Positions 1 through 5,376 of a stretch of DNA of 6,631 bases are shown here, one piece after another (position 1 is the stretch's first letter; each line of letters begins with the position of its first letter). The notes under the pieces were generated by a model, which was not told the origin of the DNA, did not search any database, and worked only from the letters and a program-made list of their open reading frames with translations. The DNA is from an uncultured Rikenellaceae bacterium. GTDB lineage: Bacteria > Bacteroidota > Bacteroidia > Bacteroidales > Rikenellaceae. Position numbers and translations under genes: made by a program. Location of the stretch: the NCBI GenBank assembly GCA_947037995.1, contig CAMQUV010000064.1:1-6631 (forward strand), in the 5' to 3' direction.

Positions 1-660
1 TTCGAGTATCAGTGCTGTCGCCGTAGCGTGAGCCACAGTGCTATCGCCGGCAATTTGTTCGGCCAGTGTAATTCGTGTAAGGTTATTTTTTGCGTTGACC
101 ATCAATTTCTCAACGCCTCGGTGTTGGTATCCGAGAGCAATCTCCAGGTGTAATATTCTTTCGCCTTCCATAATAAATCTAAATGCCCCCGGCTCGATTA
201 TTCCTGCGTGGACTGGTCCCACGTGCACAAGATGATGTTTGGGGTTTTCGGTTTGCAGGAAAGGGTAGTTGTCGATTAGTTGAGATTTGTCGGCTCTATC
301 GTGAGAATATCTTAGTGGTTTTAGCCACGGATGTCCCAAGAATTGAGTACCAAATTTCTCGTGGATTTCTCGTTCAAAATTTGATGTCGCAGGAAATTCG
401 TTAGCCAGAGATTTTATCTCAGCTGTGATTTCGTTGAGCGAGGTTGAGAATATTTTGAGCGCTCCTATTTCACTATCCGCAAAAACTGCAAGCAGTTTCA
501 GCTCTTCCTTTTCTGTGATTGCAAAATACGCCACCAGCCAATGTTTAGGTTGGTTCATCATTTCAGCAAACTCTGTTAAGAAAGTCTCATTAGCAAGTTT
601 TGGGATTTTACTAAGTAGTATTGGTTTGTTATCGTATTGATTTTCTATAAAATTATTCAT
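1..660 (-). CDS. Fused NuoC-NuoD (HyfG/HycE-like) large subunit of an Ehr-type complex, partial
   Basis: The first 220 codons are visible; the 3' part lies beyond position 1. I translated it by hand from ATG 658-660, which overlaps the upstream stop as ATGA, so translation is probably coupled. Residues ~1-120 form a NuoC/30-kDa domain with the signature EREIHEKFGTQFLGHPWLKP (96-115). Residues ~145-220 begin the NuoD/hydrogenase large-subunit domain: HVGPVHAGIIEPGAFRF (146-162), then GYQHRGVEKL (177-186). The NuoC-NuoD fusion is typical of HycE/HyfG of group 4 hydrogenases. In those enzymes an R-x-C-G-x-C-x3-H motif supplies two nickel-iron ligands. Here the aligned stretch is QIAGDSTVAH (202-211): the cysteine positions are Ala204 and Ser207, while Gly205 and His211 remain. 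A [NiFe] site is therefore unlikely, and the protein fits energy-converting hydrogenase-related (Ehr) complexes. It would be a cytoplasmic, membrane-attached subunit passing electrons to or from quinone or an unknown acceptor. The second, C-terminal ligand motif cannot be seen. Confidence 0.88.
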   Translation of the reverse strand, partial: MNNFIENQYDNKPILLSKIPKLANETFLTEFAEMMNQPKHWLVAYFAITEKEELKLLAVFADSEIGALKIFSTSLNEITAEIKSLANEFPATSNFEREIHEKFGTQFLGHPWLKPLRYSHDRADKSQLIDNYPFLQTENPKHHLVHVGPVHAGIIEPGAFRFIMEGERILHLEIALGYQHRGVEKLMVNAKNNLTRITLAEQIAGDSTVAHATATALILE

Positions 661-2063
661 CGCTGAAATTGGCTAATGTTAGAGACGAGTTCCTGTAATT
701 GCGGCGCGAGGTATACCCCGAGTGTCAGTGTAGTGAGTGTGATTAATATCACGACTATACTAAGTGTATTGTTTTTCGCTTTTTTATTTACGTTTGTTGT
801 ATCAACTGGTTTGTAGAGTATTGGCAAGAATTTGCTAAGCAGCCAATATATAATAGTAATAATTGAGATTGCTACTATAATAAAGGCAATCGGATGTTTG
901 GTAAGGTTGCTAAAGATAATAAATTCACTTTGGAAAAATATTGATGGTGGCATCGCCACGAGTGTAATTAGCACAAGTACGAGTGCGAAAGCTCCCAGCG
1001 GGTCGACTTTAAAATAGTTTCCAATATGTCCGACTCTATAGTTGCCATACATTTTTCCGATTGTAGAGAGTTGCATAAAAGCCAACCCCTTTATCAAGAA
1101 GTGTGACATTGCGTGCAGTACAGCTGCCCAAACTCCTATGCCTGAGATTGCAAGTCCCAGCAGAATTATCGAGCTATTTTCAACGGTCGAATATGCCAGC
1201 AATCTTTTATAGTTTCGTGTCCTTCCCATATACACAGCTGTTACGACAATTGAGAAAAGAGCGGTAATCATCAGTATATTTTTCACCCAGCTAAACAGCT
1301 CGACGTTTGGTTCTACAGAAAAATATAGTCTGAGCAGCGAAATAACTCCTCCTCCGACGAGTGCGGAAGAGATAAAAGCCGCAGCGGGTGACGGTGCAGC
1401 GTGGTTTGCATCAATGCCGACAGTGAATAGAGGGAAAACTTCGAGCTTAGCGCTATATCCCACAAAAATCAAAAGGAACGCTATTTTGCCATAGATCAGA
1501 TTTGCCCCAGCAATATTTTGTGCAATATCGTTGTAGAACAGGTGTGACCCCGAGTTCATCGAACTTTCCAGAAGAAGTATTCCCAGGTAAGCTATAGCTA
1601 TACCTACGGAGCTGACAAAAATATATTTCCACGTGGCTTCGAGTGCTCTGGGCGTTCGACGGTGGTAGGTGAGTCCTGCGGTAGCTATAGTCGTAGCTTC
1701 GAGGAAAATCCATCCCACTGCAATATTATTGGCAAAATACAGTCCCGTAAGTGCGAGGTTGAGTGTAATGAGGGCAATAAAATAAATTTTATGTTGCCTA
1801 ACGCTTTCACCGTCAAGATATGGTATGCTACTAATCGTTGTAATCAGTCCAATCACGGCCATTAGTATATAGAATGTTATTCCGAGTGTGTCGAGGGTAA
1901 AATATTCCAAAAATGTCTGTGAGCGGTTGACCACGGCCCATCCGGCAAAACCTAGTTGAGCTACAAAGAACAGAAAAGCGCTGATTTGTATTAGTTCACG
2001 ACGTTTGGCGATAGTGATTAGTCCTATCAGAACGAGTGCCAGTATTAATAGGTTTATAAGCAT
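657..2063 (-). CDS. HyfF/NuoM-like antiporter-type membrane subunit of an Ehr/hydrogenase-4-like complex
   Basis: A 468-residue, very hydrophobic protein with about 13-14 predicted membrane segments, of the Mrp antiporter/NuoL-M-N family (proton-conducting transporter). It would pump H+ or Na+ in the membrane arm of a complex I-like enzyme. Residues matching the known ion path are present: Glu122 in FLEATT (TM5 glutamate), Lys206 in GYSAKLEVFP (TM7 lysine), His317/His321 and Lys325 in HAMSHFLIKG, and Glu380 in FFQSEF (the TM12 position, glutamate in NuoM). KRLLAYSTVENSS (287-299) is a family hallmark. The TM7-8 loop reads FTVGIDANHAAPSP where NuoM/HyfF usually have HTWLPDAH-x2-AP, so it is a divergent branch. 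Length is somewhat below E. coli HyfF (about 526). It starts at ATG 2061-2063, with AAGGG 8 nt upstream, and is followed directly by the large-subunit gene, as in hyfF-hyfG. No hyfB, hyfC or hyfE homologue lies upstream. NuoM, NuoN or MnhD are alternative labels, but the downstream partner favours HyfF-like. Confidence 0.9.
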   Translation of the reverse strand: MLINLLILALVLIGLITIAKRRELIQISAFLFFVAQLGFAGWAVVNRSQTFLEYFTLDTLGITFYILMAVIGLITTISSIPYLDGESVRQHKIYFIALITLNLALTGLYFANNIAVGWIFLEATTIATAGLTYHRRTPRALEATWKYIFVSSVGIAIAYLGILLLESSMNSGSHLFYNDIAQNIAGANLIYGKIAFLLIFVGYSAKLEVFPLFTVGIDANHAAPSPAAAFISSALVGGGVISLLRLYFSVEPNVELFSWVKNILMITALFSIVVTAVYMGRTRNYKRLLAYSTVENSSIILLGLAISGIGVWAAVLHAMSHFLIKGLAFMQLSTIGKMYGNYRVGHIGNYFKVDPLGAFALVLVLITLVAMPPSIFFQSEFIIFSNLTKHPIAFIIVAISIITIIYWLLSKFLPILYKPVDTTNVNKKAKNNTLSIVVILITLTTLTLGVYLAPQLQELVSNISQFQR

Positions 2064-2071
2064 AAAATTGA

Positions 2072-2076
2072 CCCTT
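2072..2076 (-). promoter_or_regulatory. Shine-Dalgarno-like AAGGG before the HyfF-like start
   Basis: Read on the minus strand, AAGGG lies 8 nt before the ATG at 2063. It supports this start codon. It sits inside a small palindrome, CCCTTAGGG (2072-2080 on the plus strand), which might be coincidence. Confidence 0.5.
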
Positions 2077-2083
2077 AGGGAAG

Positions 2084-2115
2084 ATTTGTTTTCATCTGGA
2101 ATTTTCCAAACAAAT
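2084..2115. repeat. Interrupted inverted repeat in the leader of the minus-strand operon
   Basis: Outer arms ATTTGTT (2084-2090) and AACAAAT (2109-2115) are exact reverse complements. Inner arms TGGAA (2097-2101) and TTCCA (2104-2108) are also exact, separated by TT. Six bases (2091-2096) are unpaired on one side. As RNA from the minus strand it could form a 12-bp bulged hairpin about 20 nt before the HyfF-like ATG; as DNA it could be an operator. There is no U-run after it in either direction, so a terminator is unlikely. The pairing is AT-rich and partly expected by chance. Confidence 0.4.
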
Positions 2116-2132
2116 AATAATTATTTAATACG

Positions 2133-2140
2133 CAAAAATA
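2133..2140 (-). promoter_or_regulatory. Candidate Bacteroidota -7 box for the hydrogenase-like operon
   Basis: The minus strand reads TATTTTTG followed by C, matching the TAnnTTTG -7 consensus of Bacteroidota sigma-ABfr promoters. It implies a leader of about 60 nt before the ATG at 2063. I see no TTTG-type -33 element at the expected distance, so support rests on the -7 box and its location between divergent genes. Confidence 0.45.
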
Positions 2141-2152
2141 GCAATTTTTTTC

Positions 2153-2160
2153 TAACTTTG
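2153..2160 (+). promoter_or_regulatory. Candidate Bacteroidota -7 box for the glycosyltransferase gene
   Basis: TAACTTTG followed by CC matches the TAnnTTTG -7 consensus. The ATG at 2232 lies about 70 nt downstream, implying a leader of roughly 65 nt. No convincing -33 TTTG is present at the usual spacing; the nearest TTTA (2124-2127) is 25 nt away. The box lies only 12 bp from the opposing candidate on the other strand, so the two start sites may interfere with each other. Confidence 0.5.
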
Positions 2161-2231
2161 CCTTACTATTACTTTTTAAAGTCACATAGTTCTCTTTTTT
2201 CTAGTTTACAAAAATCAGATTCGAATTTATT

Positions 2232-3335
2232 ATGAAAATCACTATAGTCGGCCCTGCCCACCCATATCGTGGCGGAATTGCAAAATTTAACGAAGTTTTG
2301 GCACACAATCTAACCCTTCAGGGGCATATTGTGGATATTGTCAGCTTCACACTGCAATACCCCTCAATCCTGTTTCCGGGCAAAACTCAATACGCCGATG
2401 TTCCGAAACCCGACCTCAATATATCGCGCCAAATCAATTCTATCAACCCCTTTTCTTGGTGTAGAACTGCGCGCTCTATTGCCCAGACCAAACCGGACCT
2501 TGTTATAATTAGATATTGGACCCCTTTTCTTGCACCTGCTCTTGGTAAAATTGCACGTGGACTGAAAAAAAGAAATATCAAAATCGTTGCTCTTACTGAT
2601 AATATCGTCCCGCACGAAGAGCATTTCTATGACCACGCCCTGACCAACTACTTCCTCAAATCAGTCGATAAAGTAGTCTATATGTCTAAACAAGTTGGCG
2701 AAGAATTGACCCGTTTTGACTTTAATGGTCAGCACGCCTTTGCGCCGCACCCTATCTATGACACATACGGCGACACTGTCACACGTGCCGAGGCCTGCGA
2801 AATTCTAGGGATTAATCCAACCAAAAAAACCGTGATGTTCTTTGGGTTTATTAGACACTACAAAGGACTCGACCTGCTGCTCGACGCTTGGCGTAAACTC
2901 GAAAATAAAGAGAATTATCAACTACTTATCGCAGGCGAATTTTATGGCGATAGAGACAAATATATCACCGTAATCGAAGAACTAAAACAGAGCTGCGAGG
3001 TTATACTACACGATAAATATATTGAGGAAAATGCTGTGGCTACTTACTTTTCTGCCACCGACCTGCTTGTGCAACCTTACAGAACGGCAACGCAAAGCGG
3101 TGTTACTCAAGTGGCCTATAACTACGGCGTGCCAATGGTTGTTACCAACGTTGGAGGGCTATCCGAAATCGTACCGCACGGAAAAGTAGGGTATGTTGTA
3201 GATGTAAATTGCGATAAGATTGTGGAGGCCATAAACACCTTCTTTAATGAGGATAAAGCCGACGAATTTAGATTCAATATTATAAAAGAAAAAGAACGCT
3301 TTTCGTGGAAAGCTATGATTGATGCACTGCTCTAA
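2232..3335 (+). CDS. GT4-like (GT-B fold) glycosyltransferase
   Basis: A 367-residue cytoplasmic glycosyltransferase with no signal peptide, close to the usual GT4 length. The N-terminal Rossmann domain has the acceptor-side loop GPAHPYRGGIAKFNEV (7-22). The C-terminal donor-binding domain starts near FFGFIRHYKGLDLLLDAW (203-220), then LLIAGEFYG (231-239), and ends with the nucleotide-sugar region from Asp277 to Tyr321, including QPYRTATQSG (281-290) and TNVGGLSEIVPHG (305-317). The usual GT4 E-x7-E pair is absent (Ala286 and Val294 at those positions); as I recall, the PYR-x-ATQSG variant is common in Bacteroidota family members, so activity is still likely. It would transfer a sugar from a nucleotide sugar in surface polysaccharide, glycolipid or protein glycosylation; donor and acceptor cannot be told. 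ATG 2232 is chosen because the conserved N-terminus starts there. The next gene begins 13 nt after its stop, suggesting co-transcription. Confidence 0.9.
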   Translation: MKITIVGPAHPYRGGIAKFNEVLAHNLTLQGHIVDIVSFTLQYPSILFPGKTQYADVPKPDLNISRQINSINPFSWCRTARSIAQTKPDLVIIRYWTPFLAPALGKIARGLKKRNIKIVALTDNIVPHEEHFYDHALTNYFLKSVDKVVYMSKQVGEELTRFDFNGQHAFAPHPIYDTYGDTVTRAEACEILGINPTKKTVMFFGFIRHYKGLDLLLDAWRKLENKENYQLLIAGEFYGDRDKYITVIEELKQSCEVILHDKYIEENAVATYFSATDLLVQPYRTATQSGVTQVAYNYGVPMVVTNVGGLSEIVPHGKVGYVVDVNCDKIVEAINTFFNEDKADEFRFNIIKEKERFSWKAMIDALL

Positions 3336-3348
3336 ATTCAAAATAATT

Positions 3349-4419
3349 ATGCGTAAATTTATCACCCTGCTACTGCTGCTTTGCCTTAATACGGCGATTG
3401 CGCAAATGGCCAATACGACTGTCGTTTTTGATAAAGTCGAACATAACTTCGGAGCTATTCAAGAGACTGGCGGAGAGGTATATACCGATTTTTCGTACAA
3501 AAACACGGGCACTAAACCATTTATAATCCTAAGCGTTAATACGGCCTGTGGGTGCACGACGCCTGTATTCTCGCGCGAACCCCTGCTGCCAGGAAAATCG
3601 CAATCCATTAAAATCGGATTCGACCCTGTTAACCAATACGGGGTGACGCAAAAAAACATCTATATCCGCGCAAATACCGATACCGGAACAATCGTACTGA
3701 CCATCTCGGCCGAGGTGACGCCGCGCCCCAAAACGCTCGAAGATTTCTATCCTGTGCTGCTCTCTAACGGCATCCGAATGCAAGACCTCGAAGCCAATTT
3801 TGGACTCATCCCTCGAACCAAAGTATCGAAAAGAGTGCTCCAAATTATTAATACCTCTGACAAAACTGTTAACGTAACTGCCTCAAAACCACTGGATAAC
3901 TGGTTGACAGCTTATGTCGAAAAAACGGAGCTCGCACCTAATGAAACAACCAATTTTATATTTAAAGCTGACCCCGCAGGGCTCGATTTATGGGGTGGGC
4001 AGAGTGCTGCTTTACCAGTTTTTGTAAATGGAAAAGAGCAGTATTATAAAGCATACGTAAGAGCCATTTTCGTTGAGGATTTCTCGAAACTAACCCCCGC
4101 CGAACGCCAAAATGGACCAAAAGCTGCGATTAACTCTAAGTTTTATCATTTCTCAACAGTCGATATATCAAAAGAGCTAGAACATACGTTCTTAATTAAA
4201 AATACTGGTGCCGCACCACTGATAATTCGTTATGTCGAAGCGAAAAAAGGTGTATCGGTGCAGCTCGAAAAAGAGACTATTCAACCGAAAGAGACTGTCA
4301 AAATGACCGTGAAACTTAATAGCGACGAATTGTCAACTATGGCGCAAATGGTTCGTGTTATTACGAATGACCCGACTAATCCGGTGTTGGAAGTGCGACT
4401 TTTGGCCAATGTTAAATAG
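3349..4419 (+). CDS. Secreted DUF1573 protein with three Ig-like units
   Basis: A 356-residue exported protein. I place the start at ATG 3349, not the in-frame ATG at 3319, because 3349 gives a clean signal peptide: MRK, a leucine-rich core, then cleavage after AIA (residue 18) before Gln19. Cys12 is within the hydrophobic core and lacks a lipobox, so it is not obviously a lipoprotein. Residues ~25-123 form a canonical DUF1573 domain: HNFGAIQE, YKNTGTKPF and the NTACGCTTP motif with Cys67 and Cys69. Residues ~146-245 start with a similar ANFGLI turn and look like a second, more divergent beta-sandwich. Residues ~263-356 repeat the pattern (FLIKNTGAAPLIIRYVE, then VITNDPTNP) but lack the CGC motif. 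Such domains resemble ASH/HYDIN-type Ig folds. The function of DUF1573 proteins is not known; a periplasmic or surface role is inferred. It probably shares a transcript with the glycosyltransferase. Confidence 0.88.
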   Translation: MRKFITLLLLLCLNTAIAQMANTTVVFDKVEHNFGAIQETGGEVYTDFSYKNTGTKPFIILSVNTACGCTTPVFSREPLLPGKSQSIKIGFDPVNQYGVTQKNIYIRANTDTGTIVLTISAEVTPRPKTLEDFYPVLLSNGIRMQDLEANFGLIPRTKVSKRVLQIINTSDKTVNVTASKPLDNWLTAYVEKTELAPNETTNFIFKADPAGLDLWGGQSAALPVFVNGKEQYYKAYVRAIFVEDFSKLTPAERQNGPKAAINSKFYHFSTVDISKELEHTFLIKNTGAAPLIIRYVEAKKGVSVQLEKETIQPKETVKMTVKLNSDELSTMAQMVRVITNDPTNPVLEVRLLANVK

Positions 4420-4469
4420 ATGAATGTAAATTATATAATAGATAAAAATAAGGACTTTAAATAGATGAA
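4412..4469 (+). repeat. 13-bp direct repeat spanning two stop-start junctions
   Basis: TTAAATAGATGAA occurs at 4412-4424 and again at 4457-4469, exactly 45 bp apart. The first copy contains the TAG stop of the DUF1573 gene (4417-4419) followed at once by an ATG. The second contains a TAG (4462-4464) followed at once by the nfnA ATG. Between them is a 14-codon open frame (4420-4464). It may be a local duplication of the junction or a translational-coupling device, or chance in AT-rich DNA. Confidence 0.55.
4450..4454 (+). promoter_or_regulatory. Shine-Dalgarno-like AAGGA before nfnA
   Basis: AAGGA lies 10 nt before the ATG at 4465 and supports that start over other in-frame candidates. Nothing comparable precedes the upstream ATG at 4420. 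Confidence 0.45.
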
Positions 4470-5337
4470 AAAATTTGAAATAATAGAGAAGCGCACGTTG
4501 GCTTCTGGCATAGTCTTAATGCGTGTTTACGCACCTCGCGTTGCGCAATCGGCTCGTGCAGGGCAATTTTTAATAGTAATCGTTGATGAGAAATCGGAAC
4601 GTATTCCATTAACAATTTGCGACTTTGACGCCGAGCAAGGCATAATTACGATTGTAACTCAATCCATCGGAGCATCTACCGTACGCATAGTAAATATGGA
4701 AGTTGGCGAGTGTTTCCATAATTTTGTGGGGCCACTAGGGCATCCCTCCGAGCTCCTCGAATTTTCGGACGAGGCTTTGTCTAGTCAGAATATTGTTTTC
4801 GTGGCAGGAGGACTTGGGGCAGCACCGATATATCCCCAGGTTAAGTATCTCTCTGATAGGGGAGTGCAGCCTCACGTGATACTGGGAGCTAAATCGGCAG
4901 ACTTTTTGATACTGGAGAGTGAGTTTAGAGCACTAACGCCAAATGTGCACGTTGCAACTGATGATGGCTCGAAAGGGTTTCACGGGTTGGTAACTAATTT
5001 GCTCAAGAATTTGAGCGATGGTGGTGAGAAATTTACGCTTGCTATTGCTATCGGGCCGATGATTATGATGAAATTTGTGGCGCTTATGACTAAGGAATTA
5101 GGTATTAAAACAATTGTAAGTTTGAATACTATGATGGTTGATGGAACGGGAATGTGCGGTGCTTGTAGGGTTACGGTAGCAGGTAAAACTCGTTTTGCTT
5201 GTGTTGAGGGACCTGAGTTCGATGGCCACGAAGTTGATTTTGACGAGGCGCTCAGACGTGGCGGAATGTACCGTACGATTGAGGCTCGCAAGATGGAGCG
5301 TGAGGCTGAGAACCACCGTTGCAAGATTGGACAGTAG
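4465..5337 (+). CDS. nfnA: NfnA: NADH-dependent ferredoxin:NADP+ oxidoreductase, small (alpha) subunit
   Basis: A 290-residue member of the ferredoxin-NADP reductase-like family (often annotated sulfide/dihydroorotate dehydrogenase-like FAD/NAD-binding protein). NfnA carries the FAD that handles NAD(H), plus a [2Fe-2S] cluster, in the bifurcating enzyme that couples NADH and reduced ferredoxin to NADP+ reduction, reversibly. The N-terminal barrel (~1-100) has the FAD-binding stretch RIPLTICD (46-53). The NAD-binding half has VFVAGGLGAAP (111-121). The C-terminal cluster motif is Asp226-x4-Cys231-x2-Cys234-x11-Cys246. In PyrK the first ligand is Cys; an Asp there is the unusual ligand known from NfnA structures, which separates this protein from PyrK. 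Length is typical for NfnA (about 280-290). The nfnB gene follows after 39 nt, confirming the assignment. No promoter is obvious in the 45-nt gap upstream, so it is probably read through from the preceding genes. Confidence 0.93.
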   Translation: MKKFEIIEKRTLASGIVLMRVYAPRVAQSARAGQFLIVIVDEKSERIPLTICDFDAEQGIITIVTQSIGASTVRIVNMEVGECFHNFVGPLGHPSELLEFSDEALSSQNIVFVAGGLGAAPIYPQVKYLSDRGVQPHVILGAKSADFLILESEFRALTPNVHVATDDGSKGFHGLVTNLLKNLSDGGEKFTLAIAIGPMIMMKFVALMTKELGIKTIVSLNTMMVDGTGMCGACRVTVAGKTRFACVEGPEFDGHEVDFDEALRRGGMYRTIEARKMEREAENHRCKIGQ

Positions 5338-5376
5338 ATAAATGAGTAAAAAAAGAATTTAGAGATAAAAAATTAA

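Noticed and set aside
38..640. Three plus-strand open frames of 65-73 codons across the left end.
   Set aside because: They are antisense to the continuous 220-codon NuoC-NuoD frame, which carries clear family signatures.
2134..2149. AAAAAT/ATTTTT inverted repeat followed by a T, as a possible terminator.
   Set aside because: The stem is only A-T pairs, and it sits inside the promoter region between divergent genes, where no transcript is expected to end.
3078..3125. Loss of the E-x7-E pair as evidence that the glycosyltransferase is inactive.
   Set aside because: The replacing PYR-x-ATQSG context is, from memory, a regular feature of a Bacteroidota subfamily, so inactivity should not be inferred.
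3319..3348. Upstream in-frame ATG that would lengthen the DUF1573 protein by 10 residues and overlap the glycosyltransferase gene.
   Set aside because: The extension (MMHCSKFKII) would place polar residues before the signal peptide; starting at 3349 gives a standard signal sequence.
3529..3843. 104-codon open frame antisense to the DUF1573 gene.
   Set aside because: Shadow of a gene with clear domain and signal-peptide evidence; no family features of its own.
4420..4464. 14-codon open frame between the DUF1573 gene and nfnA as a real gene.
   Set aside because: Too short and without a ribosome binding site; kept only as an observation about the repeated junction.
4980..5324. 114-codon open frame antisense to nfnA.
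   Set aside because: It lies wholly within a well-supported gene on the other strand, is serine/isoleucine-rich and shows no recognisable motif.
4465..5337. PyrK (dihydroorotate dehydrogenase electron-transfer subunit) instead of NfnA.
   Set aside because: The first cluster ligand position is Asp226, not Cys, and the next gene is nfnB, not pyrD.
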